A stretch of 64,000 nucleotides of DNA. It comes from Erythrobacter sp. JK5. GTDB lineage: Bacteria > Pseudomonadota > Alphaproteobacteria > Sphingomonadales > Sphingomonadaceae. The stretch covers positions 2,108,001 to 2,172,000 of the forward strand of contig NZ_CP073577.1 of assembly GCF_018205975.1 (NCBI RefSeq), read 5' to 3'. The notes under the pieces were generated by a model. It searched no databases. It worked only from the letters and a program-made list of their open reading frames with translations, and was not told where the DNA came from. The translations under genes and the position numbers were made by a program. Below, in pieces: positions 12,701 to 21,798 of this stretch (the stretch's first letter is position 1; each line of letters begins with the position of its first letter).

Positions 12701-12718
12701 TAGTTACGTTTGAAACTA
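12701..12718. promoter_or_regulatory. Dyad-symmetric site in the hppD / VOC divergent region
   Basis: TAGTT and AACTA arms enclose the internal palindrome GTTTGAAAC. The site sits 31 bp upstream of hppD in an AT-rich stretch between divergent genes. A regulator-binding role is inference; the factor is unknown. Confidence 0.35.
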
Positions 12719-12821
12719 AATACGCGTTCGGCGCGCTTTTGTCAAAGCCGTAATTGGGATGTTTGTGCGCGCAATTGCATGTCTCGTGCTTTCCGGGCAG
12801 GCTCATGCGCCGGAGGCACGC

Positions 12822-13349
12822 ATGATCAAGACCAAGGGCATCAATCACGTGGCGCTGGTGTGCCGGGACATGAAGGAGACGGCGGCGTTCTACGCCGACG
12901 TGTTGAAAATGCCGCTGTTCAAGACGGTTCAGCTGCCCGATGGCGGCCAGCACTTCTTCTTCGATTGCGGCGGCGGCAATGCCATCGCGTTCTTCTGGTG
13001 GGAGGATGCACCGCCCGCCGCGCCGGGGATCGCATCGGTCAGGGAGTTCCCCTTCGATGCCAAGACCGCGGTGGGATCGATGAACCACCTCGCGTTCGAC
13101 ATGGCCGAGGAAGAGCTAGAGGCGGCGCTCGATCGGCTTGAAGACGCGGGCGTCCCGCATACCCACGCAGTGTTCAACCACGACGATAGCCCGGCTGGCT
13201 ACGCGCGCGAAAAGCACGAAGGGGTATTCGTACGCTCTGTCTACTTCACCGATCCCAACGGCATCATGCTCGAATTCGCGGCCACGACGAAAAGGTTCGG
13301 ACCCGAGGATATCGCACACGAACCCGCCACGGCGAAGGCAACCGCCTGA
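12822..13349 (+). CDS. VOC family protein
   Basis: A 175-residue VOC-fold protein. ATG at 12822 is preferred to the longer upstream frame because CGGAGG sits at 12811-12816 and the fold begins at once with INHVALVCRD. A second His lies in MNHLAFDM, and the terminal acidic ligand lies in FTDPNGIMLEF. It resembles glyoxalase/extradiol-dioxygenase relatives. The product of the next gene starts on its stop codon (TGATG), so the two are coupled. The substrate is not evident; proximity to hppD suggests aromatic or acyl-CoA metabolism, but that is inference. Confidence 0.8.
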   Translation: MIKTKGINHVALVCRDMKETAAFYADVLKMPLFKTVQLPDGGQHFFFDCGGGNAIAFFWWEDAPPAAPGIASVREFPFDAKTAVGSMNHLAFDMAEEELEAALDRLEDAGVPHTHAVFNHDDSPAGYAREKHEGVFVRSVYFTDPNGIMLEFAATTKRFGPEDIAHEPATAKATA

Positions 13350-13993
13350 TGCCGCGCCTGCGCGAAGTGCCGAAGGGCGAGGCGGACGAGAAGGTGGCGC
13401 TGCCGCTCTATGCGATGCTGTTCGGGACACGCGATCCTGTCACCGAACCGGGCACGGCCACCGGCACTCCGGGCGACTGGTGGACGGTATTCGCCAATTC
13501 GCCTGCGACGCTCAAGCATGCCGCGCAAGGCTTCGCCTATTATCGCTCGCCCGAGCGCAAGCTCGATCCGGTGCTGCGCGAGCTGGGGCAGACCTGGGCC
13601 GGATGGGCGACCGGCAGCCAGTTCGTTTTCTCGCAGCATTGCAAGAGTCTGCGCGGGTTGGGCGTGTCGGAGGAAAAGATCGAAGCCCTGCCGGTCTGGC
13701 AGACAGCGGGATGCTACGACGAGAAGGAACGGCTGGTCCTCGCCTACGCAGATCGCCTCGTGTCGCATGGCGGGCGCGTGCCCGACGCGCTGTTCGCGCA
13801 GGTCCGGGATGCCTTCTCCGACGAGGAGATCCTCGAACTCACCTACATCACCTGCATGTACCACATGCACGCGATCATGAGCCGCGCGCTGCGGACCGAG
13901 TTCGACGATCGTGACGATCCGATTACCGAGGTTGCGGCGCCCGATGACTTCGATGCACTCGATTTCCTCGGCGGGGAGCGCGGGAAAGATTAG
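13349..13993 (+). CDS. Carboxymuconolactone decarboxylase family protein
   Basis: This 214-residue protein is mostly alpha-helical. It has the CMD/AhpD-like core FVFSQHCKSLRGLGVSEEKI, where Ser-Gln-His-Cys occupies the place of the usual Glu-x-x-Cys or Glu-x-x-His motif. A second helical segment contains ELTYITCMYHMHAIMSRAL. It overlaps the upstream VOC gene by one base. Its 3' end meets the convergent thiolase-like gene with a 4-bp overlap. Family members decarboxylate lactones or act as peroxidase-like enzymes; the real substrate is unknown. Confidence 0.75.
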   Translation: MPRLREVPKGEADEKVALPLYAMLFGTRDPVTEPGTATGTPGDWWTVFANSPATLKHAAQGFAYYRSPERKLDPVLRELGQTWAGWATGSQFVFSQHCKSLRGLGVSEEKIEALPVWQTAGCYDEKERLVLAYADRLVSHGGRVPDALFAQVRDAFSDEEILELTYITCMYHMHAIMSRALRTEFDDRDDPITEVAAPDDFDALDFLGGERGKD

Positions 13994-15534
13994 GCCAGTC
14001 GGCCGAAATGCCGCCCGCTATCGTCGCGTGAAACCGAAAGCATTGCACCGAAGGGTGCGCCGCCTTTGAATAGGTCGACCGTCGGCGCGTGTGCCGCATC
14101 TGCACGGATCAGGGCCCTTTTCCCCATGGAGTCGCGGACGATTACCGAACTGATGACTTTCTCTTTTTCTTCCGCCCACGTGTAGCTTTCGACCATCACG
14201 ATGCCTTCGGGGCGATCGGTCATCGGCTCAGGCGTCTGCGGCACTGACATACGATCATAACGAACGCTGTCATTCCAGCTTGCGGGATCGGTCGAGTAAA
14301 TCCCTGTCGCATACTTGCTGAGAACGCCTCCATTCGCACCGACGAGCGCATAGCTGCCGCGGTCCTTGCGCACACGCTGCACAGCCTCGGCGATGGCGTG
14401 GGCTGAATAATTGTTGCCCGCCCCTCCGAAGAACGGCAGCCCTCCCGTCAGGGTCAGCCCGCGGGGATCGTCAGGCGCGATCTCGAAATGATCGATCACG
14501 TTGAATACCGGCGCTGCAAAGCACGAGTAGAGGTCCATACAGGAGATGTCCGACATCGCCTTGCCGGAATGATGGAGCGCGCGCTTGATAGAGGCGATGG
14601 CGGCAGGGCTGCGAGACAGGTCCGGACGGTTCAGGACCTTCAATTCGTCCGCCGTCGTCGAGGCATGGATGTAAACCCACCGGTCTTCAGGAATGCCCAG
14701 CTGCTTCGCTTTCCCGACTGACGAGAGGATGATTGCCGCGCCCTGATTCACCTGGTCGCGCGCCACCGTCATGCGGGCATAGGGTTCGGCGACGATCCGG
14801 TTCCTTTCGGTAATCGTGGCAAGCTCCCCCGCGCTGCGCTCGACCGGAGCCGCAGCATGAGGGTTGGCCGCCGCGACCTCGGTGAACGGCGCGAAAAGTT
14901 CGCCGATTTTTGCCCTGTACGCTTGCGGCGAAAGCCCGAGGCGCGCCCGTCGCGCATTGTCCACGCAGGCATAACCGCCAATCACGCCTTTCGACCCGTG
15001 CGATTGCCACACCTTTTCGAAAATGCGTTCCGGGCCATAGCCGCGATCGTCCATCGCCCCTTCGACTTCCTCGGACCAGTCCGGCCTCTCTCCCCGTTTC
15101 AGGAGGTTGAGCACTGTCGAAATCGCCTCGGATCCGACGATGGCCGCGACATCGTATTCGCAATGGGCGATGCGTTCGGCGACTTCACCGACCATCTTCT
15201 GGTTCGCTTGCCCACCGGTAACTTCAAGGATTGCCATGTCGGGGTTCGCGCCGACTCGCTGCGCGATCGAGCGCGGCGGATTGTTCGATTTGCCGAATGG
15301 CGCAACTGCGCTCGCGTAGGAAATCTCGAACTGCCGGATCGCGACCAGCGTCTCGATCGCCTCCGCAACTTTCGTGTCGGCATGGCAATCGTCGATCGCC
15401 GCCTGCAAGGCCTTTCCGGCCAGGTCCATGTGCGAAAGCGCTTCGTAACCCTCGTCTTGCGGTCGCTCCGAGTGCTGCCCGACGCCGATGATGATCGGCG
15501 TGTTGTCTGACACGGCCACGGGTTCAGTCGACAA
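13990..15534 (-). CDS. Thiolase-like acetyl-CoA acetyltransferase family protein lacking the nucleophilic Cys
   Basis: A 514-residue thiolase-superfamily protein. Where active thiolases have the nucleophile in a CSSG-type loop, this one reads EVTGGQANQKMV, with no Cys. It keeps SCFAAPVFN, GGAGNNYSAHAIAE and a late GANGG loop, as in the SCP2-like subgroup often annotated as acetyl-CoA acetyltransferase. An extra C-terminal domain (about residues 420-514) follows. Its start overlaps the 3' end of the canonical thiolase by 11 bp, so the two are co-translated and may work together in fatty-acid or terpenoid-type beta-oxidation. Catalysis by a normal ping-pong mechanism is doubtful. Confidence 0.8.
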   Translation of the reverse strand: MSTEPVAVSDNTPIIIGVGQHSERPQDEGYEALSHMDLAGKALQAAIDDCHADTKVAEAIETLVAIRQFEISYASAVAPFGKSNNPPRSIAQRVGANPDMAILEVTGGQANQKMVGEVAERIAHCEYDVAAIVGSEAISTVLNLLKRGERPDWSEEVEGAMDDRGYGPERIFEKVWQSHGSKGVIGGYACVDNARRARLGLSPQAYRAKIGELFAPFTEVAAANPHAAAPVERSAGELATITERNRIVAEPYARMTVARDQVNQGAAIILSSVGKAKQLGIPEDRWVYIHASTTADELKVLNRPDLSRSPAAIASIKRALHHSGKAMSDISCMDLYSCFAAPVFNVIDHFEIAPDDPRGLTLTGGLPFFGGAGNNYSAHAIAEAVQRVRKDRGSYALVGANGGVLSKYATGIYSTDPASWNDSVRYDRMSVPQTPEPMTDRPEGIVMVESYTWAEEKEKVISSVIVRDSMGKRALIRADAAHAPTVDLFKGGAPFGAMLSVSRDDSGRHFGRLA

Positions 15535-16792
15535 AATCGTCGACCCGCTCGACGATAATCGCCGGGGCCATGCCGCCCGCCGCGCACATCGTCACCAGCC
15601 CGGTCTTGAGATCGCGCCGCTCGAGCTCGTCGATGATGGTGCCGATCAGGATGGAGCCGGTCGCGCCGATCGGGTGACCCAGCGCAATCGAGCCACCATT
15701 GACGTTGACCTTGTCCCAGTCGAGCCCGAGATCGCGCACGAATTTGGCGGCGACCACTGCGAACGCTTCATTGATTTCGAACAGGTCGATGTCGTCGAGG
15801 CTCATTCCGGCCTTTTCCAGCACCTTCTTCGCCGCCGGCACAGGCGCGTTGAGCATCAGCGTCGGATCGTCGCCCATATTGGCGGTCGCGACGATCCGCG
15901 CGCGAGGTTTGAGACCGTGCTTCTGCGCGTAGGCCTTGGAAGTGACGAGCACCGCCGCCGCGCCATCGACCACGCCCGAGCTGTTCCCGGCATGGTGGAA
16001 ATGCTGGATTTCGACGTCGGGATACTTCTGGTTGATCAGCCCGCGGAAGGTCGTGCCTTTCGCATCGAGCGGCACGTCAGCGATCTTGGTGAAGGCGGGT
16101 TCGAGCTGGCCCAGGCCCTCCATCGTCGTCTGCGGACGCGGATATTCGTCGCGGTCGAGTACCAGTGTGCCATCGTCCAGCGTCACGGGGACGAGCGATT
16201 TGGCGAACCGGCCATCGTCGATCGCCGCGGCGGCGCGCTGCTGCGAGCGGTAGCCGACTTCGTCGAGCTCTTCGCGGGTGAAACCCTCAATCGTCGCGAT
16301 CGCGTCGCCGCAAATCCCCTGATGCGATTGCGGATGCACCGCCTGCAGCCGCTCGTTGTAGCTGCCCATCATCGGCGGCTTGATCCCGGCCTGCATCTTT
16401 TCCTTCGACATCGCGGCGGTCAGGCTCATCATCTCGGTGCCGCCCGCGACGACGCAGTCTTCCATCCCGCTCATCACCTGTGCCGCCGCGAGGTTCACCG
16501 AGGTAATCCCGCCGCCGCAGAACCGGTCGAGCGTCGTGCCGCTGGAGGTGATGTCGTAGCCCGCGTCGAGCGCCGCCATCCGGCCCATGTCGCCCGCCTG
16601 CATCCCGTCCTGGGTCGAGACCGACCAGATCACGTCGTCGACGGTCGCGGTATCGAGCTTGTTGCGTGTCGCAATCGCCTTGAGCACGGTCGCGGCGAGG
16701 TGCTGCGGGTGCTGTTCGGCCAGCGCGCCCTTGCCCTGCTTGCCGATCCCGCGCGGGGTGCGCACTGCGTCGATGATGTAAGCTTCGCCCAT
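15524..16792 (-). CDS. Acetyl-CoA C-acyltransferase (thiolase)
   Basis: Performs the last step of beta-oxidation, cleaving 3-ketoacyl-CoA with CoA. ATG at 16792 follows AGAGGAC and gives 422 residues beginning with the family-typical MGEAYIIDAVRTP; the longer upstream frame lacks support. The nucleophile is Cys92 in DRFCGGG. The C-terminal base pair is present as GHPIGATG (His) and MCAAGGMAPA (Cys). It heads a minus-strand operon with the thiolase-like gene and faces the crotonase/acyl-CoA dehydrogenase operon across a 117-bp promoter region, consistent with one catabolic regulon. Confidence 0.9.
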   Translation of the reverse strand: MGEAYIIDAVRTPRGIGKQGKGALAEQHPQHLAATVLKAIATRNKLDTATVDDVIWSVSTQDGMQAGDMGRMAALDAGYDITSSGTTLDRFCGGGITSVNLAAAQVMSGMEDCVVAGGTEMMSLTAAMSKEKMQAGIKPPMMGSYNERLQAVHPQSHQGICGDAIATIEGFTREELDEVGYRSQQRAAAAIDDGRFAKSLVPVTLDDGTLVLDRDEYPRPQTTMEGLGQLEPAFTKIADVPLDAKGTTFRGLINQKYPDVEIQHFHHAGNSSGVVDGAAAVLVTSKAYAQKHGLKPRARIVATANMGDDPTLMLNAPVPAAKKVLEKAGMSLDDIDLFEINEAFAVVAAKFVRDLGLDWDKVNVNGGSIALGHPIGATGSILIGTIIDELERRDLKTGLVTMCAAGGMAPAIIVERVDDFVD

Positions 16793-16823
16793 GAGGTCCT
16801 CTCTCGAATTATCGAAATTGCGG

Positions 16824-16839
16824 TTGACGTTTCCGTAAG
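16824..16839. promoter_or_regulatory. MerR/LiuR-like operator candidate between thiolase and crotonase
   Basis: TTGACGTTTCCGTAAG lies in the divergent promoter region. It agrees at 12 of 16 positions with the TTTACGTTAACGTAAA-type palindrome I associate with LiuR-type MerR regulators of fatty-acid and branched-chain amino acid catabolism. It also contains a possible TTGACG -35 box. The regulator assignment is inference. Confidence 0.35.
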
Positions 16840-16909
16840 CCTTGCGCACTCCTCACACAAGAATTCAGTTTCAATTCGAAATGCCAAAATGGATAGGGAG
16901 TGAGAGCCT

Positions 16910-17671
16910 GTGAGTGAAGAAGTCCTGACGAGCGTCGAGGACGGCGTCCTGATCGTCACCATCAACCGTCCTGAAGCCAAGAACGCCATGTCCAAGGCGG
17001 CGGCCGAGGGCATCGCGGCGGCGATGGACCGGCTCGACAGCGAGGACGATCTGCGGGTCGGCATCCTGACCGGCGCGGGCGGCACGTTCTGTTCGGGCAT
17101 GGACCTCAAAGGCTTCCTGCGCGGCGAAAGCCCTACGGTCGAAGGCCGCGGTTTCGGCGGCGTGGTACAGGCCCCTCCGGCCAAGCCGCTGATTGCCGCA
17201 GTTGAAGGCTACGCACTGGCAGGCGGCCTCGAACTGATGATCGCCTGCGATCTCGTCGTCGCGCACAAGGATGCGAAGTTCGGCATTCCCGAAGCCAAGC
17301 GCGGGCTTGTCGCTGCGGCGGGCGGCGTGATGATGCTGCCCGACCAGATCCCCGAGCGGATCGCGATGGAACTGGCGCTGACCGGCGACTTCATCGGGGC
17401 CGATCGCGCCTACGAACTCGGCCTGATCAACCAGGTGACCGATGGGGCTGCGCTCGACGCGGCCAAGGCGCTCGCCGCCAAGATCGCCGCCAACGGCCCG
17501 CTCGCGGTCAAGGTGTCCAAGCAGGTGATGAAGGAATCGCGCGGCTGGGCGATGGAGGATCGCTACAAGAATCAGGCGCAACTTATCGCGCCGGTGTTCG
17601 TATCTGAAGACGCCCGCGAAGGCGCCGCCGCCTTCGCCGAAAAGCGCGCCCCGAACTGGAAAGGGAAATAG
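16910..17671 (+). CDS. Enoyl-CoA hydratase/isomerase (crotonase family)
   Basis: A 253-residue crotonase. Translation starts with GTG at 16910, nine bases after AGGGAG. The oxyanion-hole segments GTFCSGMDL and EGYALAGGLEL are clear. Both acidic positions used by true hydratases are retained: Glu in GGLELMIACD and Glu in GIPEAKRG. Hydration of an enoyl-CoA is therefore plausible, rather than only isomerase activity. The acyl-CoA dehydrogenase gene begins one base after its stop. Together with the divergent thiolase pair this supplies dehydrogenation, hydration and thiolysis; a 3-hydroxyacyl-CoA dehydrogenase is missing from the cluster. Confidence 0.9.
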   Translation: MSEEVLTSVEDGVLIVTINRPEAKNAMSKAAAEGIAAAMDRLDSEDDLRVGILTGAGGTFCSGMDLKGFLRGESPTVEGRGFGGVVQAPPAKPLIAAVEGYALAGGLELMIACDLVVAHKDAKFGIPEAKRGLVAAAGGVMMLPDQIPERIAMELALTGDFIGADRAYELGLINQVTDGAALDAAKALAAKIAANGPLAVKVSKQVMKESRGWAMEDRYKNQAQLIAPVFVSEDAREGAAAFAEKRAPNWKGK

Positions 17672-17672
17672 T

Positions 17673-18836
17673 ATGCCCGTAATCGACGTCCCCCAGCCCG
17701 ATTTCATGAACGACGAGGAGATATCAATCTTCGCCGATGCCGTGGGCAAGTTCTACCAGCAGCACGCCCCGGAAAAGCGCGTCCAGAAATGGCGCGATGA
17801 GGGCCAAGTCGAGCGCGAGTTCTGGAACGAGGCGGGCGCAGCAGGCCTGCTCGGCGTTTCGGTGCCGGAAGAATATGGCGGACACGGCGGCGACTTCCGG
17901 CACGATATCGTCGTGATCGACCAACAGGCGAAACACGGCGTCGATGGCTTTGCCGCGAGCCTGCACAACACCATTATCCTGCCCTATCTCGTGCGCCACG
18001 GCACCGAGGAGCAGAAGCAGAAGTACCTGCCCAAGCTGGTGACCGGCGAACTGGTCAGCGCCATCGCGATGACCGAGCCGGGTGTCGGCTCCGACCTCCA
18101 GTCGATCACCACCACCGCGCTCAAGGACGGCAATGGCTACCGCATCAACGGGGCCAAGACCTATATCTCGAACGGCCAGACCGCCGACTTCATCGTCGTC
18201 GTCGCCAAGACCGACCCGAACGAGCGCGCCAAGGGCATCTCGCTCATGCTTCTCGAGACCGAGGGCGCGGAAGGATTCCAGCGCGGCAAGAAGCTCGACA
18301 AGATCGGGCTCGACGCGGCCGATACGTCGGAGCTGTTCTTCGACAATGTGTTCGTTCCGGCGGAGAACGTGCTCGGGGGCGTCGAAGGCCAGGGATTCTA
18401 CCAGCTCATGGGCGAACTCGCGCAGGAACGCCTCGTGATCGCCATGGGCGCTGCAACGGGCATCGAGAAGGCGCTGGAGACCACGATCGAATATGTGAAG
18501 AGCCGCAAGGCCTTCGGTCAGACGATCTGGGACTTCCAGAACACCCAGTTTGTGCTCGCCGATTTGAAGGCGCGCGGCACGGCGGCGCGGGTGTTCGTCA
18601 ACGACTGCATCGGCAAGCTGCTCAAGGGCGAGCTCGACGTTGCCACGGCAGCGATGGCGAAATACTGGGTCACCGAGCTGCAGGGCGAAGTCGTCGACAA
18701 GTGCCTGCAATTGCATGGCGGCGCGGGCTACATCAACGAATACCCGATCGCGAAAATGTACCGCGATGCGCGCATCACCCGGATCTTCGGCGGCTCGAAC
18801 GAAGTCATGAAGATGCTGATCGCGCGCTCGATGTAA
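17673..18836 (+). CDS. Acyl-CoA dehydrogenase
   Basis: FAD-dependent alpha,beta-desaturation of an acyl-CoA. At 387 residues it has full length, with the FAD/substrate loop IAMTEPGVGSDL, the ISNG segment, the ARG/FGQTI helix region and the C-terminal QLHGGAGYINEYP. The C-terminal loop reads FGGSNE, not the YEGT of medium-chain enzymes. The catalytic base is probably Glu252 in QERLVIAMG, the place used by isovaleryl-CoA and long-chain dehydrogenases. It forms an operon with the crotonase and is followed by a palindrome-rich gap and a bidirectional terminator. Confidence 0.9.
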   Translation: MPVIDVPQPDFMNDEEISIFADAVGKFYQQHAPEKRVQKWRDEGQVEREFWNEAGAAGLLGVSVPEEYGGHGGDFRHDIVVIDQQAKHGVDGFAASLHNTIILPYLVRHGTEEQKQKYLPKLVTGELVSAIAMTEPGVGSDLQSITTTALKDGNGYRINGAKTYISNGQTADFIVVVAKTDPNERAKGISLMLLETEGAEGFQRGKKLDKIGLDAADTSELFFDNVFVPAENVLGGVEGQGFYQLMGELAQERLVIAMGAATGIEKALETTIEYVKSRKAFGQTIWDFQNTQFVLADLKARGTAARVFVNDCIGKLLKGELDVATAAMAKYWVTELQGEVVDKCLQLHGGAGYINEYPIAKMYRDARITRIFGGSNEVMKMLIARSM

Positions 18837-19105
18837 AACATCGAGCGCTTTTTGTGCTTTGCGAAGGCGCATCCGCGCCTTCGTCCTCGGTGCTGATCCT
18901 CCCTCACTCCGCTCGGTCGGGCACCTGCGGGCGGCCGCTTGGCCTTGCGACGCCTGCGGCGTCGAACTTAGCCTAGCCTAGCGACTGTGTCGCGGAGCAC
19001 GGTCGCGTAGCGACCGCAAGGGCGACCGCCCGCCCGCAGCGGGTCCGGAGCGAAGCGAAGGACATCTAGCGAGGACGATCGCCCGGATAGGCGATCACAA
19101 AAAAA
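18837..19105. repeat. Non-coding, palindrome-rich gap between convergent genes
   Basis: No convincing gene is present. The stretch contains a series of short hairpins: GAAGGCGC/GCGCCTTC near 18864, GGTCGC/GCGACC near 19000, and GATCGCC/GGCGATC near 19078. It looks like an intergenic accumulation of REP-type palindromes, which cannot be confirmed without the rest of the genome. Confidence 0.4.
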
Positions 19106-19131
19106 GAGCGGCTCGACTGATCGAGCCGCTC
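19106..19131. terminator. Bidirectional rho-independent terminator
   Basis: A perfect 11-bp stem (GAGCGGCTCGA and its complement) closes a 4-nt CTGA loop. The hairpin is preceded by A7 (19099-19105) and followed by CGTTTTT (to 19138). It can therefore stop both the acyl-CoA dehydrogenase operon (+) and the TonB receptor gene (-), which converge here. Confidence 0.9.
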
Positions 19132-19153
19132 CGTTTTTGGTCGGTAGCGCTGC

Positions 19154-21709
19154 TTAGAACTTGGCGCGCAGCACCACGCCGTAAGTGCGCGGTTGCAGCG
19201 AGAAGGCCGACCGCGAGTTCGCCGCACCGCTGCCGCGCAGGGTGGTGTTGAAGGTTACCCCACGCGTCACGTTGTCTGTCAGGTTGTTGACGAAGCCCTC
19301 GATTGCGAACTGGCCATCGTTGAACCGCAGACCGGCGCGCAGGTTGATGAACTCCTTGCCGTCCTGCACGTCGCCGATGATCAGCGGTGCCGCATCGATG
19401 GCCGCCTGCAAGCTGCCGGCAGCCGCGATCTGGGCGGCGCTCGGCGGGACAATCGCTTGGGTCGAGGTGCGCTGATCGTCTTCGAGCCGGATCTGGCCGG
19501 TTGCGAAGAACTCGACCGTGTCGGTGATCGGCTTTTCCCACAGGGCACCGAAGATCGCGACGAAATCGGCTGCGTTGGTCAGGGTGTTGCCACACAGCGA
19601 ATTGACCGTCACCGAAGTCGATGTGCCGGCGCAATCTTCGGGATACCGCGCGTCGAGGATCGTCGCCGAGGCGTTGATCGACAGTTCGGGCGACACCCGC
19701 CACAGGCTTTCGATCTCAAGTCCGGTCGACTTGGCGACCGGGACGTTGAAGGTCTGGAACGCCGTGCCGGTGAATTCGAGCACCTGGAAGTTGCTGAACT
19801 CCTCGTAGAACGCGGCAACGTTGAAGGTCAGCGCATCGTCGATGAGGCGGCTCTTGAACCCGATTTCGTAGGCATCGACCTCTTCCGAAAGGAAGGTCGG
19901 ATCGGCACCTGCGACTGCGGCGGTGGTGTCGAGGTTGATCCCACCCGCCTTGTAGCCGTGCGTGAAGCTCGCATACACGTTGATCGGCGAGCTGAATTCA
20001 TAGCCGAGCCGGATCGTGTAGATCAGTTCCTCATCGCTGAACTCGCTCTGGAAGGTCCGGACCAGCGGGAGCGCGGCAGACTGCGGAAGGTCAGCCGGGG
20101 CGGTAAAGCCGAAACAGCCCAGTCCGATGAAGCTCGGGCGAAGGGCCGCCGGAATGGCTCCAAGCGCGCCAAGCGTCGCCGGGCAGATCTGGTTGTTCAC
20201 CGCCGTCTGCGTGAAGCCGCCGTCCTTTTCTTCCCAGGAATAGCGCGCACCAAGCGTCAGTTCGAGCCCGTCGGTGAGTTCGAAGCTGTTGTGGGTGAAG
20301 ATCGAATAGCTTTGCGCGCTCTGCTGGAACCGGTTGGTGTTGCTCGTCCCCGCCGGATCAATTCCGGTGAACAGAGTCAGCGGATTAGCCCCGAGCGCTC
20401 CTGCGGTCGGCACGAACAGCAGGGCGCCGACGTTTTCGCCGTAATCCTGACCGAGTGCGAAACTCACCGACTGGTCGATTGTCTCATCCGAGTAGTACCC
20501 GCCGATGATGTAATTGAGCTTGCCGTCCATCGCCTCGCCCTGCAGGCGCAATTCGGCAGTGAAGGTCTCGAGTTCGAGCACCAGACCATCGACATCGAAG
20601 ATATCGAGCGCCGTGAAATCCGAATCGTACTGCTCGAAGGATTCGTATTTGCGCCACGAGCCGATGAAGATCAGGTCCGCGCTGTCCGAGATCGGAAACT
20701 CGACTTCGCCGGTTACGCCGAAATTGTCGATGTCGGCAATCGGCGCGGCATTGGCCGATGCGATCCGCTCATTGAGCGCCTTTTCGAAGGTCTTCTGACC
20801 GAACGGATTGGTTGAAACCGTGGGCTGGCCGTTGCCTGCGCTGGGTCCAAGCCCGACCGCTGCGTAGGCCCCGCCGGTGATCAGTGGCGATTGGAACAGT
20901 TCGATCGGGCTGCAGCAGCTCGACTGGCTTTTCGAAAAATCGCCGATGATTCTGCCGCGGAGACCGCTTTCGGTATCCCACCCGATCTGGCCGCGGACCA
21001 GCCACTGGTCGACATCGTTGGAATCGCCGAACGGCGTGCCGTTGCCATCGACCAGCGTTATGAAGCCGTCACGCTCGCGATAGGCACCCGTCAGGCGCAC
21101 GGCCAGAGTGTCCTGGACGATCGGAAGGTTGACCCCGCCCTGCAGGCTGATTTCGTCGAAACTGCCGTATCCGGCGTTCACGAAGCCGCCGAACTCGGAG
21201 ACATCCGGGCGGACGGTCGTAATGTTGAGCGCACCGGCCGAGGTATTGCGCCCGAAGGTCGTGCCCTGCGGACCGCGCAGCACCTCGACCCGTTCGATGT
21301 CGACGAATTCGCTGAGAGCCACGCCCGGACGTGATTGATACGCACCGTCGATGAAAATACCGACTGCGCTTTCAAATCCGATGTTGTTCGACGTTGTCCC
21401 GACGCCGCGAATGCGCAGCACCACGGAACCCGACGCGAGCTGCGCCTGACTGCTCGAAAAGCTCGGTGCCAGCGTCGTGACTTCCTGGATGTTGTCGACA
21501 CCCTGGTTCTGGAGCTGCTCCGGCGTGACAGCGGTCACCGCCAGCGGAATATCCTGCACGTCCTGCGCGCGCCGGGTGGCGGTCACGATGATGACGTTTT
21601 CATTCGGCCTTTGGGCCGCCTGCTCTTCGGCATCTTGAGCAAATACCGGTGCCGTAATCGAACTGCAGGCCATGAGGCCGGCAGCGTAAGCTGCGAGCTT
21701 GCGTGTCAT
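19154..21709 (-). CDS. TonB-dependent receptor
   Basis: Outer-membrane active transporter of 851 residues. ATG at 21709 follows GAGGGAA; the signal peptide ends ...APVFAQ. A TonB-box-like ENVIIVTATRR is followed by the plug domain (RIRGVG, VEVLRGPQGTTFGRN, AGALNI) and a 22-strand-type barrel ending in Phe (RAKF). It resembles the large FecA/CirA-like receptors of sphingomonads whose ligands are often not iron. Proximity to the monooxygenase and a second receptor hints at uptake of a hydrophobic or ketone substrate, which is inference. Palindromic TGCAA elements precede it. Confidence 0.92.
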   Translation of the reverse strand: MTRKLAAYAAGLMACSSITAPVFAQDAEEQAAQRPNENVIIVTATRRAQDVQDIPLAVTAVTPEQLQNQGVDNIQEVTTLAPSFSSSQAQLASGSVVLRIRGVGTTSNNIGFESAVGIFIDGAYQSRPGVALSEFVDIERVEVLRGPQGTTFGRNTSAGALNITTVRPDVSEFGGFVNAGYGSFDEISLQGGVNLPIVQDTLAVRLTGAYRERDGFITLVDGNGTPFGDSNDVDQWLVRGQIGWDTESGLRGRIIGDFSKSQSSCCSPIELFQSPLITGGAYAAVGLGPSAGNGQPTVSTNPFGQKTFEKALNERIASANAAPIADIDNFGVTGEVEFPISDSADLIFIGSWRKYESFEQYDSDFTALDIFDVDGLVLELETFTAELRLQGEAMDGKLNYIIGGYYSDETIDQSVSFALGQDYGENVGALLFVPTAGALGANPLTLFTGIDPAGTSNTNRFQQSAQSYSIFTHNSFELTDGLELTLGARYSWEEKDGGFTQTAVNNQICPATLGALGAIPAALRPSFIGLGCFGFTAPADLPQSAALPLVRTFQSEFSDEELIYTIRLGYEFSSPINVYASFTHGYKAGGINLDTTAAVAGADPTFLSEEVDAYEIGFKSRLIDDALTFNVAAFYEEFSNFQVLEFTGTAFQTFNVPVAKSTGLEIESLWRVSPELSINASATILDARYPEDCAGTSTSVTVNSLCGNTLTNAADFVAIFGALWEKPITDTVEFFATGQIRLEDDQRTSTQAIVPPSAAQIAAAGSLQAAIDAAPLIIGDVQDGKEFINLRAGLRFNDGQFAIEGFVNNLTDNVTRGVTFNTTLRGSGAANSRSAFSLQPRTYGVVLRAKF

Positions 21710-21798
21710 AAAATTCCCTCTCCACAAACCATGTTTCTGGTTTTGTACGCGCAACCCTATCAGGGCGCGGTGTTCTGCCAAGAGTCCGCGACGGGTTT

